Shown one piece after another: positions 42,185 to 52,043 of a stretch of 64,000 bases of DNA. The notes under the pieces are model-generated. The model was not told the origin of the DNA, did not search any database, and saw only the letters and a list, made by a program, of their open reading frames with translations. The translations under genes and the position numbers were made by a program. Source of the DNA: Myroides phaeus (lineage in GTDB: Bacteria > Bacteroidota > Bacteroidia > Flavobacteriales > Flavobacteriaceae); the NCBI RefSeq assembly GCF_009799805.1, contig NZ_CP047050.1, positions 2,184,001 to 2,248,000 on the forward strand, read 5' to 3'. Position 1 is the stretch's first letter. The number at the start of each line of letters is the position of its first letter.

Positions 42185-43207
42185 TTAAAATTCGATACGC
42201 GCTTTTGATACGACTGATGAGTCGGCAAATTTAGATTCAAGGAAACGGTAGTATCCTACGATTCCGATCATAGCTGCGTTGTCTGTTGTGTATTCAAACT
42301 TAGGTACAAAGGTTTTCCATTTGTATTTCTTCTCTGCGTCTTTTAACGCTTGGCGAATACCAGAGTTTGCAGATACACCACCTCCGATAGCGATTTGCTT
42401 AATGCCTGTTTCCGCTACGGCTAACTTTAGTTTGTCCATCAAGATATTGATGATTGTATGTTGGATAGACGCACAGATATCAGCGATGTTTTCTTCTATG
42501 AAGTTTGGATTAGCAGCTACGTTTTTCTGGATAAAATACAAGATTTGTGTTTTCAATCCACTGAAGCTGAAGTTAAGTCCGTCTACCTTAGGTTTGGTAA
42601 ATTGAAATGCTTTAGGGTTTCCTTGTTTAGCATATTTATCAATTAAAGGACCACCTGGGTAAGGGAAGCCTAATACTTTAGCAGACTTGTCAAATGCCTC
42701 ACCTACGGCGTCATCTGTTGTTTCTCCTAATATTTCTAAGTCAAAGAAGCTGTTTACACGCACGATTTGTGTGTGTCCTCCTGAGATAGTTAAGGCTAAG
42801 AAAGGGAATTCTGGTTTGTCAAATCCTTCTTCGTCTATAAAGTGACATAGGATATGCGCGTGCATATGGTTTACAGCTACAAGGGGAATGTCAAGTGCTA
42901 AAGAAAGCGACTTAGCAAATGATCCACCTACTAATAAAGACCCCATAAGTCCTGGTCCTTGTGTAAAGGCAATTCCGCTTAAATCTTCTTTTGTAATACC
43001 TGCTTTTTTGATAGCTACGTCAACTACTGGCACGATGTTTTGTTGGTGTGCACGAGAGGCTAACTCTGGAACTACACCTCCGTATTCTTCGTGAATTTCC
43101 TGTCTGGCTACGATGTTTGATAGTACTTTGTTGTCTGCCATAATCGCTGCTGATGTGTCGTCACAAGAGCTTTCGATGGCTAAAATATAGGTAGGTTTTG
43201 AAGACAT
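42185..43207 (-). CDS. tsaD: tRNA threonylcarbamoyladenosine biosynthesis protein TsaD
   Basis: The 340-residue ASKHA-fold protein has ILAIESSCDDTSAAI at the start, GGVVPELASRAHQQNIVPVV, AFTQGPGLMGSLLVGGSFAK, metal-binding histidines in VAVNHMHAHILCHF, FLALTISGGHTQIVRV, GEAFDKSAKVLGFPYPGGP and KQIAIGGGVSANSGIR. It transfers threonylcarbamoyl to A37 of ANN-decoding tRNAs with TsaB and TsaE and is essential in most bacteria. It is the first gene of the minus-strand group ending near 38.6 kb and diverges from the tamB-like gene. Confidence 0.97.
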   Translation of the reverse strand: MSSKPTYILAIESSCDDTSAAIMADNKVLSNIVARQEIHEEYGGVVPELASRAHQQNIVPVVDVAIKKAGITKEDLSGIAFTQGPGLMGSLLVGGSFAKSLSLALDIPLVAVNHMHAHILCHFIDEEGFDKPEFPFLALTISGGHTQIVRVNSFFDLEILGETTDDAVGEAFDKSAKVLGFPYPGGPLIDKYAKQGNPKAFQFTKPKVDGLNFSFSGLKTQILYFIQKNVAANPNFIEENIADICASIQHTIINILMDKLKLAVAETGIKQIAIGGGVSANSGIRQALKDAEKKYKWKTFVPKFEYTTDNAAMIGIVGYYRFLESKFADSSVVSKARIEF

Positions 43208-43372
43208 TTTACTGTTTTATCTTTTGATAATTTTAATAAGGTTATTTCTACCGAACCCTATCGAAAAATAATTAAATTTGTGAGTTGTTAGTTTTTTAAC
43301 TAAACTACGGTAGATTGAGGCAAATTTAAAACATTATACGTTATCAAAAAATTTAAAAAAATAGTTTTTCGC

Positions 43373-46300
43373 TTGGTTTTAGGGCTGTTTGCTCTGCTTA
43401 TACTTACAGCAGGGGCATTGCTATTACCACCTGTACAAACGTACTTGGCTAAAGAGGCGATGAACTCTATCAATTCAAAGTTCGGTACTGATATTCATAT
43501 TGATAAGTTGGCTCTGGACATCTTTGGTGGCATTAACCTAAAAGGGGTAGAGGCAAAGGATATTAAGGGCAACGACTTTCTTTATATAAAGAGTTTTAAA
43601 ACGCGTATCCTTGACTTTAAGGAGTTAACGCAGGGTCGTTTGTTTTTTGGCAATGCGTACATCGACAGTTTGTATTTGCGTATTCACAAGTATAAGGGAG
43701 AAGAAGAAACGACGTTAGATCACTTTATCAACGCTTTTGACGACGGAAAACCGGGAGAGGGTAAGTTCAGATTGAAGTCGCCTTTGGTTACGTTGAAAGG
43801 AACACACCTGATTATTTCGGATGAAACAGCGGAGACGGAAGTAGCGGTGGACTTTAAGGATATTGAGGGACAAGTGAAGGACTTCTTTATTAAGGGGCCG
43901 GATATTTACGGGAATATTTTACACGCAAAGTTTGATGATCATTGGGGAATGGGCTTGAAAAACCTGTCGGGTGATTTTTCTCATACGAAGACAAGTATCG
44001 GGGTGAAGGACTTGAATATCGTAACGAATAAGTCGGCGATTGAAGGGGACTTAGAGTTTACTTACGCGCTTGGGGATATGAAGTATTTTGCTGATAAAGT
44101 GAATTGGAACTTTGATATTAGAAATGCGTCTTTGAATACGTCTGATTTGAATGTGTTTACGGGGGTGTTTTCTGAGAATAAAAACGTGTTTGTACGTGGG
44201 CATATTGATGGAGTGATGAACGACTTCTTTATGAAGAACGTGAACTTGGTGGATGAGAATACGTCTAATGTGCGTGGGTTATTCCACTTTAAAAACGTGT
44301 TTGACAAAGACAAGCCGTTCTGGATGAACGCAAATGTTGATAGATTGTATGTTACGCGTAATAACTTGGTGGGCTTGATGCCAGAGATATTGGGTAGTTT
44401 ACTGCCAGAGCAATTGTCTGCTTTAGGTAATGTGAACTTGCAAGGGGATATTGAGTTGACTAAGCGTACATTGGATACAAATGTGCATATTCTGACGTCT
44501 ATCGGTAAGGGTATTGCTATTGTTGAGATAGAGAATTTAGATAATCCGGATAAGGCTGCTTATAAGGGGAATGTGATCTTGGATCAGTTTGACTTAGGGG
44601 AGTTTATCAATAACCACAATTTTGGGGTAACGTCGTTAAACTTAGATATTGACGGTGTTGGGTTTAACCAAAAATCCCTAAACACTTCTGTAAAGGGAGA
44701 TGTGTTCTCTTTTGTGTTTAACAAGTATAAGTACACTGGCTTGGCGGTAGATGGTTTTATGAAAATGCCGTATTACCGCGGATTAGTACACAGTCAGGAT
44801 CCTAACTTGAAGTTGGACTTTAATGGGGTGATTGACTTGAGTGCGGAGGTGAAGAACTACGACTTTGAAGCGGATATTGACTATGCTGATTTACACGCAC
44901 TTCGCTTAGTAAACGATACGTTGGCTAAGTTTAGTGGGGCGTTTGAGTTTAAAGCAGCTGGAAATACATTAGATGATTTGGCAGGGGAGTTTACGATTCA
45001 CCAAGCCCACTACGAGAACAGTAAAGATGCTTATATTTTTGACAACTTTACGTTGACTTCTTCGTTTAATGAGGAAAGAGAGCGCTTGATTTCTATGAGC
45101 TCGAAAGAGGCGATTGACGGGTATGTGAAAGGGAAGTTTTCGTTTGCAGATTTAAAGTCGCTGTTTACAAATGCCTTGGGTAGTTTGTATACGAACTATT
45201 CGCCTTATAAGATTAAGGAGGGACAGTATCTTGATTTTGATATTACGGTTCACAATAGGTTGATTGAGGTGTTCTTACCACAATTAACGGTTAGTGCTTT
45301 GACTCACGTGGAAGGGGTGATTGACAACGACAACAACGAGTTTAAGTTAAACTTTAATTCGCCAAGCATAGGCATTGATAAGTTTTCGTTTTTCAATATT
45401 CTGTTAGACGTAAACAATTCTAACCCACTTTATAATGCGTATGTGTCGATTGACAGTGTGAAGTCAAACGTGTATAAGGTTACGGACTTTAACTTAATTA
45501 ACCTTACCTATAATGATACGCTTTTTGTGCGTTCAGAGTTTAAAGGAGGGGCAAATAACAAGGATAAGTTTAACCTGAACTTATTCCACACGATAAACGA
45601 GGAAAACTTGTCTGTGGTTGGGTTTAAGAAATCGGAGGTGTTCTTTAAGGACTTCTTGTGGAGTATTAACGAAAAAGAAAACAAAGAGAATAAGTTGGTT
45701 TTCAACAAGAAGCTGACGGACTTTATTATAGACGGATTGACGCTTTCGCACAACGGGCAGGAGGTAAACTTAAACGGGGTGGTACGCGATTCGACGTACA
45801 AGAACTTTGATTTAGTGTTTACAAATGTTGACTTGGCTAAGATTACTCCAGATATCAGTAATATTGAGTTTGCAGGTAATTTAAATGGGGATGTTCACTT
45901 CTCTCAGAAGAAAGAGGTGTTTCAACCAAGAGCTAATATCGGTATTGATTCGCTATTCATCAATAAAGTACACGCGGGAGACTTGAAGTTTAACGTAGAT
46001 GGTGATGATCGTTTAGAGAAGTTTACGGTGGAGTCAAGTATCGTTGATAAAGATGAAGAACGTTTCTACTTAAACGGAAACGTGGATATATTGAATAAGC
46101 AGACGTATCTGAACTTGGAATCAGGGTTTAGAGGGTTTAGAGTGAAGGCGATAGAACCGCTATTGCAGACGATTGTGTCTGATGTGCGTGGAACGACTTC
46201 AGGTAAGATTACTATTCAGGGTACGGCGAGTAAGCCTGACGTGAATGGGCGTTTGCATTTGAACAATGCCGGAATGACGTCTAAGTTTACCGGTGTGGAT

Positions 46301-47845
46301 TACAACTTTGAAGAAGATGCTGCATTAGACTTGACAGAGCGACAGTTTATTTTGCGCAAGGTGAAGATTATAGACAGTAAGTATAAGACGGAAGGGTTTG
46401 TAGATGGAGAAATATCGCATAAGATGTTTAACGATTGGTCGCTTAATTTAGGGCTGACATCTACTAACTTGTTGGCACTGGATACAAAGTTTGAAGAGGG
46501 GAGTTTGTACTACGGACAGGCGTTTATTAACGGTTCGGCTAAGTTGAGTGGTCCTGTTGAGATGTTGGCGATTAACATTAACGCTACGTCAAACAAAGGA
46601 ACGTCTATCAAGATTCCACTTAAAGAAGCTCAAAATACGGGTGAAAACAATTTCATCCACTTCTTGTCGCCTAAAGAAAAACGTATGCGTTTACTTGGTA
46701 AAGACCAAGACTTGTATAAATACCGCAATAGTGGTATAGAACTTGACTTCGAGTTCATCGTTACGCCTGATGCGGAGATTGAGATTATCTTAGATAGAGA
46801 GTCTGGTCACGCTATGAAAGGAAAAGGAGCGGGGTTCATTACAATGGAGATTAACACTCTTGGGAAGTTCAATATGTGGGGAGATTTCCAAGCGTATGAG
46901 GGAGAGTACAACTTCAAATACGGAGGATTGATCGACAAGAAGTTCGTGGTTAAAAAGTACGGTACTATCAGATGGGATGGAGATCCGCTGAACGCTATTT
47001 TGGATTTACAGGCGATTTACCATACAGATGCTAACCCAAGTGTAATTATAGATAACTCGATTATCAATAGAAAAGTACCTACGGATGTGGCTATTGTGTT
47101 GAACGGTAGTTTGAGTAATCCGGAGGTTGACTTTGAGATTAACTTCCCTAATGTTAGTTCGGTTGTAAAATCGGAGTTAGATTATAAGTTGAGCGATAGA
47201 GATACGCGTGAAAGACAAGCGATGGCGTTGTTAGCAACAGGTTCGTTCTTCTCATCAGACAACTCATCGTCAACATTGGCGGGTAGTTTATTTGAACGTG
47301 CAAGTAGTATTTTTGACGATATTTTCTCTGATGAAGATGATAAGTTTAAAGTGGGACTTAACTATGCGCAAGGAGAGCGTAATCCGTATACAACAACAGA
47401 AGGACGTGTTGGTGTAACATTCTCTACGAAGGTAAACGACCGTATTTCTGTAAATGGTAAGTTAGGTGTGCCTGTTGGAGGAGTAGAACAATCGGTGATT
47501 GTTGGTGATGTTGAGGTGTTATTGCGTTTGAATGAAGCAGGTTCTTTAAGTGCGCGTTTCTTTAATAGAGAGAACGACATTAACTACATAGGAGAGGGAA
47601 TCGGCTATACACAAGGTGTGGGTCTGACGTATGAAGTGGACTTTGATACGTTCAAGGAATTGTTGTCAAAAATCTTACATAGAGCAGATAAAAAGGACCG
47701 CGAGAAGAAATCAGATAAAAAACAAGATAATAATCGCTCAGAGGAGCTTCCTGATTCTGATTTTAACCGTGATTTCATTAAGTTTTATGAATCAAGACGC
47801 AAGCCTACATCAAATGAATCAAGCACTTATCCTTTAACAAAATAG
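43373..47845 (+). CDS. tamB: TamB/DUF490-like translocation and assembly protein
   Basis: The giant protein (1490 residues from TTG 43373) has one N-terminal membrane anchor (VLGLFALLILTAGALLLPPV) and then a very long run of amphipathic beta-strand repeats, ending in the conserved DUF490 C-terminal domain (GEYNFKYGGLIDKKFVVKKY, GTIRWDGDPLNAILDLQA, VAIVLNGSLSNPEVDFEI, GVTFSTKVNDRISVNGKLGV). TamB-like proteins form a groove across the periplasm for lipid transport or outer-membrane protein assembly. The start is uncertain: the frame is open upstream from 43319 and encodes a likely KKFKKIVFRL prefix, but contains no ATG or GTG, so either TTG or a rarer codon is used. Confidence 0.9.
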   Translation: MVLGLFALLILTAGALLLPPVQTYLAKEAMNSINSKFGTDIHIDKLALDIFGGINLKGVEAKDIKGNDFLYIKSFKTRILDFKELTQGRLFFGNAYIDSLYLRIHKYKGEEETTLDHFINAFDDGKPGEGKFRLKSPLVTLKGTHLIISDETAETEVAVDFKDIEGQVKDFFIKGPDIYGNILHAKFDDHWGMGLKNLSGDFSHTKTSIGVKDLNIVTNKSAIEGDLEFTYALGDMKYFADKVNWNFDIRNASLNTSDLNVFTGVFSENKNVFVRGHIDGVMNDFFMKNVNLVDENTSNVRGLFHFKNVFDKDKPFWMNANVDRLYVTRNNLVGLMPEILGSLLPEQLSALGNVNLQGDIELTKRTLDTNVHILTSIGKGIAIVEIENLDNPDKAAYKGNVILDQFDLGEFINNHNFGVTSLNLDIDGVGFNQKSLNTSVKGDVFSFVFNKYKYTGLAVDGFMKMPYYRGLVHSQDPNLKLDFNGVIDLSAEVKNYDFEADIDYADLHALRLVNDTLAKFSGAFEFKAAGNTLDDLAGEFTIHQAHYENSKDAYIFDNFTLTSSFNEERERLISMSSKEAIDGYVKGKFSFADLKSLFTNALGSLYTNYSPYKIKEGQYLDFDITVHNRLIEVFLPQLTVSALTHVEGVIDNDNNEFKLNFNSPSIGIDKFSFFNILLDVNNSNPLYNAYVSIDSVKSNVYKVTDFNLINLTYNDTLFVRSEFKGGANNKDKFNLNLFHTINEENLSVVGFKKSEVFFKDFLWSINEKENKENKLVFNKKLTDFIIDGLTLSHNGQEVNLNGVVRDSTYKNFDLVFTNVDLAKITPDISNIEFAGNLNGDVHFSQKKEVFQPRANIGIDSLFINKVHAGDLKFNVDGDDRLEKFTVESSIVDKDEERFYLNGNVDILNKQTYLNLESGFRGFRVKAIEPLLQTIVSDVRGTTSGKITIQGTASKPDVNGRLHLNNAGMTSKFTGVDYNFEEDAALDLTERQFILRKVKIIDSKYKTEGFVDGEISHKMFNDWSLNLGLTSTNLLALDTKFEEGSLYYGQAFINGSAKLSGPVEMLAININATSNKGTSIKIPLKEAQNTGENNFIHFLSPKEKRMRLLGKDQDLYKYRNSGIELDFEFIVTPDAEIEIILDRESGHAMKGKGAGFITMEINTLGKFNMWGDFQAYEGEYNFKYGGLIDKKFVVKKYGTIRWDGDPLNAILDLQAIYHTDANPSVIIDNSIINRKVPTDVAIVLNGSLSNPEVDFEINFPNVSSVVKSELDYKLSDRDTRERQAMALLATGSFFSSDNSSSTLAGSLFERASSIFDDIFSDEDDKFKVGLNYAQGERNPYTTTEGRVGVTFSTKVNDRISVNGKLGVPVGGVEQSVIVGDVEVLLRLNEAGSLSARFFNRENDINYIGEGIGYTQGVGLTYEVDFDTFKELLSKILHRADKKDREKKSDKKQDNNRSEELPDSDFNRDFIKFYESRRKPTSNESSTYPLTK

Positions 47846-47916
47846 TAGCTTTTTTAAGAAACAATTTAATTGTTAAAATCGCAATTAATCACTAAATTTA
47901 CTCAAAACGATAAAAT

Positions 47917-48903
47917 ATGACTAAGGGGATTAGAAAGATTGGTGTTTTGACATCTGGAGGTGATGCTCCAGGTATGAACGCTGCTATTAGAGCTATTGTA
48001 CGTACTTGTGCTTTTCACGATGTTATGTGTGTTGGAATCTTCAGAGGGTTTCAAGGACTTGTGGAAGGGGATTTTGAGGTATTAGGGCCTCGTGATGTAA
48101 ACTACATCATTAATAAAGGTGGTACAATCTTGAAAACAGCTCGTTGTTCTGCTTTTAAAACAGAAGAAGGTCGTAAAACAGCTTATGAAAATATAAAGAA
48201 TGCACAGCTTGATGCTTTAATTGTGATTGGTGGAGACGGTAGTTTCACTGGGGCAATGGTGCTAAGTAAAGAATTTGATATTCCTGTAATGGGAATACCA
48301 GGTACAATTGACAATGATATTCACGGAACAAGCCACACAATCGGTTTTGATACGGCGTTAAACACAGTTGTTGACGCAGTGGATAAGATTAGAGATACGG
48401 CGAGTTCACACAAACGTCTTTTCTTCGTTGAGGTTATGGGACGTGATGCAGGGCATATCGCTTTAAATGCGGGTATTGGTGCTGGTGCAGAAGAGATTAT
48501 CATTCCTGAAGAGAATATGGGACTTGAGCGCTTGTTAGAGTCGCTTCAGAAAAGTAAGCTAACAGGAAAATCGTCAAGTATTGTACTTGTAGCTGAGGGA
48601 GAAAAACTTGGTAAGAGTGTTTTTGAACTTGGTGCATATGTAGAAGAAAATTTACCTGAGTATGATGTACGCGTGTCTGTGTTAGGCCATATGCAAAGAG
48701 GTGGAGCTCCATCTTGTTTTGACAGGGTGTTAGCAAGTAGATTGAGCGTGAAGGCAGTGGAAACTTTAATAGAGGGTAAACGCAATTATATGGTTGGTTT
48801 ACTTAACGATCAAGTTGCTTTAACTCCTTTAGAGCAAGCCGTAAAAGGACATTCACAAATAGATGCTGAGTTACTTAGGGTATCTGATATAATTAGTATT
48901 TAA
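47917..48903 (+). CDS. pfkA: ATP-dependent 6-phosphofructokinase
   Basis: The 328-residue enzyme has IGVLTSGGDAPGMNAAIRAI, GGTILKTARC, ALIVIGGDGSFTGAMVL (Gly before S marks the ATP-using form), MGIPGTIDNDIHGTSHTIGF (catalytic Asp in TIDND), FFVEVMGRDAGHIAL and VSVLGHMQRGGAPSCFDRVL. It phosphorylates fructose-6-phosphate. It is followed by gapA after 21 bp, so the two glycolytic genes form an operon with the kinase and mgsA genes. Confidence 0.96.
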   Translation: MTKGIRKIGVLTSGGDAPGMNAAIRAIVRTCAFHDVMCVGIFRGFQGLVEGDFEVLGPRDVNYIINKGGTILKTARCSAFKTEEGRKTAYENIKNAQLDALIVIGGDGSFTGAMVLSKEFDIPVMGIPGTIDNDIHGTSHTIGFDTALNTVVDAVDKIRDTASSHKRLFFVEVMGRDAGHIALNAGIGAGAEEIIIPEENMGLERLLESLQKSKLTGKSSSIVLVAEGEKLGKSVFELGAYVEENLPEYDVRVSVLGHMQRGGAPSCFDRVLASRLSVKAVETLIEGKRNYMVGLLNDQVALTPLEQAVKGHSQIDAELLRVSDIISI

Positions 48904-48924
48904 TAATTAAAAAAATTTTTGAAG

Positions 48925-49926
48925 ATGAAAACTAGAATTGGGATTAATGGTTTTGGACGTATTGGACGTTTAATGTTGAGAGAAGCAGCAAAATATAACA
49001 ATGTAGAAATTGTAGCGGTAAATGATTTAATGACTGTAGAGCAATTAGCTTACTTAATTAAGTTTGACTCTGTTCACGGTCGTTTTGATGGTACTGTTGA
49101 GATTAAAGATGGAAATTTAGTTGTTAATGGACAAACTATCCGCGTTACTGCTGAGAAAGATCCTTCATTATTGAAATGGAACGAGGTAAACGTTGATATT
49201 GTTGCTGATTGTACAGGTATTTTCAAAGACTTAGCTGGTGCTCAAAAACACATTGATGCTGGTGCGAAAAAAGTATTGATTTCTGCTCCGTCTCCAGATG
49301 CTCCTATGTATGTAATGGGGGTTAACCATAAAGAATTAAAAGCAACTGATACTATCGTTTCTAACGCTTCTTGTACTACTAACTGTTTAGCTCCGATTGC
49401 TAAAGTTATTAATGACAACTTTGGTATTGTTGAAGGGTTAATGACTACTATTCACGCTGCTACTGCAACTCAGTACACAGTTGATGGTCCGTCTAAAAAG
49501 GACTTTAGAGGTGGTCGTTCAGCATTAGTAAATATGATTCCTGCTTCAACAGGTGCTGCTAAAGCGGTTGGAAAAGTTATTCCTGAATTAAAAGGGAAAT
49601 TAACAGGTATGTCAATGCGTGTTCCTACAGCTGACGTTTCTGCAGTAGATTTAACTGTAAAAGTAGCGAAAGAAACTTCTTACGAAGAGATTATGGCTGT
49701 ATTGAAAAAAGCAAGTGAGAACGAATTAAAAGGTATTATGGCTTATGTAGAGGATGACGTTGTTTCTCAAGACTTCGTTTCTGATCCACATACTTGTATC
49801 GTTGACTCTAAAGCGGGTATCGCATTAAATAGTACTTTCTACAAATTCATCGCTTGGTATGATAACGAGTACGGATATTCTGCTAAGATGATTGAGATGG
49901 CTATTTTAATGAATACTGTTAAGTAA
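48925..49926 (+). CDS. gapA: Glyceraldehyde-3-phosphate dehydrogenase
   Basis: The ATG at 48925 (333 residues, [19 protein letters not shown]) is preferred over an in-frame TTG two codons upstream. Features: NAD-binding start, [20 protein letters not shown], catalytic Cys150 in [55 protein letters not shown] and the C-terminal [12 protein letters not shown]. It is the phosphorylating enzyme of glycolysis and normal in length. Confidence 0.97.
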   Translation: MKTRIGINGFGRIGRLMLREAAKYNNVEIVAVNDLMTVEQLAYLIKFDSVHGRFDGTVEIKDGNLVVNGQTIRVTAEKDPSLLKWNEVNVDIVADCTGIFKDLAGAQKHIDAGAKKVLISAPSPDAPMYVMGVNHKELKATDTIVSNASCTTNCLAPIAKVINDNFGIVEGLMTTIHAATATQYTVDGPSKKDFRGGRSALVNMIPASTGAAKAVGKVIPELKGKLTGMSMRVPTADVSAVDLTVKVAKETSYEEIMAVLKKASENELKGIMAYVEDDVVSQDFVSDPHTCIVDSKAGIALNSTFYKFIAWYDNEYGYSAKMIEMAILMNTVK

Positions 49927-49939
49927 TTAAATAGATTGA

Positions 49940-50785
49940 ATGAAGATAATCGTTGATAGTGGTTCTACTAAAGCCGATTGGATCTTCTTTGACCAGAATA
50001 ATAATGTAACAACTTCAGTGACAAGCTTAGGGCTTAATCCTGAAGTTGTTTCTTTAGATGAGTTCTTTACTCGCGTAAATACTGTTCCTGATATTTCAAA
50101 GAACAAAGACGCGGTTAAAGAACTTTATTTTTATGGTGCAGGGTGTGGGTCTGATCGTACGAATAGTATTGTTAAGAACTTTTTTGAAGGGTATTTTACG
50201 AATTGTACAGCAATTCACGTTCACGAAGATACGTATGCAGCTATCTATGCTACGGTAGATCGTGGGGAAAGTGGAATTGTATGTATTAATGGTACGGGGT
50301 CAAATGTTTCATATTTTGATGGCGTGAAAGTACACCAACGCATACAGTCGCTTGGTTTTATGGCGATGGATGATTGTAGTGGTAGTTCTTTTGGGCGCTT
50401 GCTTTTGAAAAGTTATTTTCTAAGAATGTTGCCGATTGATTTGGCTATTGCGTTCTCGGCAAAGTATGATATTGATGCAGACGTAGTAAAGTACAACTTC
50501 TATAAAAAGGAGAATCCGAATGCTTATATGGCGTCTTTTTTGCCGTTTTTAATTGAGTATAAAGATCATCCGTATTTTCAAGAAATGATACGCGAACAAG
50601 TAGATTTCTTTGTTACTAATTACATCAAAAATAACCCGGAATACGTTGATGTTCCTGTGCATTTTGTCGGTTCGGTTGCTTACTTTTTGCAAGACGAATT
50701 TAGAAAGGTGTTAGCAGATCACAATATCAAAGTAGGGAAGATTATACAGAAACCGTTAGATGGTTTAATATTGTATCACAAATAA
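49940..50785 (+). CDS. N-acetylglucosamine kinase-like protein (BadF/BadG ATPase family)
   Basis: The 281-residue ASKHA-fold protein starts IIVDSGSTKADWIFFD (phosphate-1 motif), has FYGAGCGSDRTNSIV, HVHEDTYAAIYATVDRGESG, IVCINGTGSNVSYFDG (phosphate-2) and the late HFVGSVAYFLQDEF (adenosine motif region). This matches the GlcNAc-kinase branch of the BadF/BadG/BcrA/BcrD family. It would phosphorylate aminosugars salvaged from peptidoglycan or host glycans, feeding NagA/NagB and glycolysis. The position after gapA supports a carbon-metabolism role, but substrate specificity is inferred. Confidence 0.82.
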   Translation: MKIIVDSGSTKADWIFFDQNNNVTTSVTSLGLNPEVVSLDEFFTRVNTVPDISKNKDAVKELYFYGAGCGSDRTNSIVKNFFEGYFTNCTAIHVHEDTYAAIYATVDRGESGIVCINGTGSNVSYFDGVKVHQRIQSLGFMAMDDCSGSSFGRLLLKSYFLRMLPIDLAIAFSAKYDIDADVVKYNFYKKENPNAYMASFLPFLIEYKDHPYFQEMIREQVDFFVTNYIKNNPEYVDVPVHFVGSVAYFLQDEFRKVLADHNIKVGKIIQKPLDGLILYHK

Positions 50786-50797
50786 AAAATGTAGGTT

Positions 50798-51166
50798 ATG
50801 GAAATAGCAATTGTAGCACACGATGCTAAGAAAAAAGAGCTGTTAGATTTTATCAAGAAGAATCGCGATATATTAACGGCAGAGGGAATTTCTTTGATTG
50901 GTACTGGTACAACTGGTAGTATGGCTCAGGATGCTGGTTTTGAAGTTAGACGAATGCTTTCTGGTCCAATGGGAGGTGATGCGCAGATCGCTGGTCGCGT
51001 TGCTGAAGGTAAAACAGGTATGGTACTTTTCTTTAAAGACCCGCTTGGAAAACACCCACACGAACCAGATATTAATATGTTGTTACGTGTTTGTGACGTA
51101 CATAATGTGCCTTTAGCTACGAATGAAGCTTCGGCTCAGTTACTTTTAAATGCGATAAGTAAATAG
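50798..51166 (+). CDS. mgsA: Methylglyoxal synthase
   Basis: The 122-residue protein has IAIVAHDAKKKELLDFIKKN, LIGTGTTGSMAQDAGFEVRR, SGPMGGDAQIAGRVAEGKTG (catalytic Asp region GGD) and LFFKDPLGKHPHEPDINMLL, all matching MgsA. It converts dihydroxyacetone phosphate to methylglyoxal and phosphate, an overflow route when phosphate is short. It lacks the N-terminal extension of E. coli MgsA, but about 120-130 residues is common. Last gene of the pfkA operon. Confidence 0.93.
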   Translation: MEIAIVAHDAKKKELLDFIKKNRDILTAEGISLIGTGTTGSMAQDAGFEVRRMLSGPMGGDAQIAGRVAEGKTGMVLFFKDPLGKHPHEPDINMLLRVCDVHNVPLATNEASAQLLLNAISK

Positions 51167-51188
51167 GTACTATTTGCTTGAATGTATA

Positions 51189-51221
51189 AACGCTGTGAAT
51201 GCTTTTCATAGCGTTTTTTTT
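51189..51221 (+). terminator. Terminator of the pfkA-mgsA operon
   Basis: AACGCT (51189-51194) pairs with AGCGTT (51210-51215) with an inner GAA/TTC; eight T. Confidence 0.85.
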
Positions 51222-51347
51222 GTGCTTATTTTTAAGGTGTTATTTTAGTTTACTACATTTTTTTTGAATATATAAATTGCTTTGAATACGGATGTATTTT
51301 GGAAATAGCAGAAGTTTAACACGTGTTTTGATAGTACCATGTTCGAG

Positions 51348-51426
51348 ACTTCTACCACATTTGTCCCACATTAGTTCGGAAATAAGCCTTTTTACCGAAG
51401 GAGTGTGGTAGTAATGTGGTAGAAGT
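51348..51426. repeat. 79-bp imperfect inverted repeat
   Basis: Nested arms: ACTTCTACCACAT 51348-51360 with its exact complement 51414-51426, CCACA near 51366 with TGTGG near 51404, and TTCGG 51375-51379 with CCGAA 51395-51399. The right arm contains the word GTGTGGTAG repeated with variation. The 470-bp gap between mgsA and ridA holds no gene. It could be a small RNA, a REP/MITE-like element or a relic. Confidence 0.6.
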
Positions 51427-51584
51427 GTGGTATATGATACGGGTAATTCAAGATACAAAGGCGATTACCTCTGTATTAGGAGTGGTGTTTAGTTTGAAAA
51501 AGGATAAGTTATCGTTTAGGGTTGTATAGAAGGGAGCTGTTGTGTTTTTAGCTAAATAAGCTAACAGAAGTGGTGTTTAAAAAG

Positions 51585-51616
51585 AAAAGCCCTTAAAACT
51601 TAATTTAAGGGCTTTT
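51585..51616 (-). terminator. Terminator after ridA
   Basis: Perfect 13-bp stem (51585-51597 with 51604-51616), loop ACTTAA, A/T runs on both sides; on the minus strand it follows the ridA stop. Confidence 0.88.
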
Positions 51617-51635
51617 AGTATAATGTGCTGATTGC

Positions 51636-52016
51636 TTATTTACTTGCAATCATTGAAATCTCTACGTTTACATTACGTGGTAATTTTACCACTTGAATAC
51701 ACTCTCTTGCTGGAGCAGTTTCGATAGTGAAGAAGCTTCCGTAAACCTCGTTTACTTTAGCAAAGTCGTTCATATCAGTTAAGAAAATAGTTGACTTTAC
51801 AACGTTTTCAAAAGTTAATCCAGCTGCTTCAAGAATCGCTTCTAAGTTTGCCATTACTTGTTTTGCTTCGTCTTCAATTCCTGTTGTAACCAGCGTTTCT
51901 GTTGCTTGGTTAAAAGGAATCTGACCAGAGATAAAAAGTAAATCACCTACCATTACCGAGTGGTTGTATGGTCCGATTGGTGCTGGAGCTTTGTCTGAGT
52001 TTATGATCTTTTTCAT
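51636..52016 (-). CDS. ridA: RidA family enamine/imine deaminase
   Basis: The 126-residue protein has APAPIGPYNHSVMVGDLLFI, SGQIPFNQATETLVTTGIED, QVMANLEAILEAAGLTFENV, VKSTIFLTDMNDFAKVNEVY and RECIQVVKLPRNVNVEISMI, with the conserved Arg in the 'PAR' position. It hydrolyses reactive 2-aminoacrylate-type enamines made by PLP enzymes. Length and motifs are normal. It lies 27 bp after lptD, possibly co-transcribed. Confidence 0.95.
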   Translation of the reverse strand: MKKIINSDKAPAPIGPYNHSVMVGDLLFISGQIPFNQATETLVTTGIEDEAKQVMANLEAILEAAGLTFENVVKSTIFLTDMNDFAKVNEVYGSFFTIETAPARECIQVVKLPRNVNVEISMIASK

Positions 52017-52043
52017 CTTGTAAATATTTTCTTATTTGGTTTA

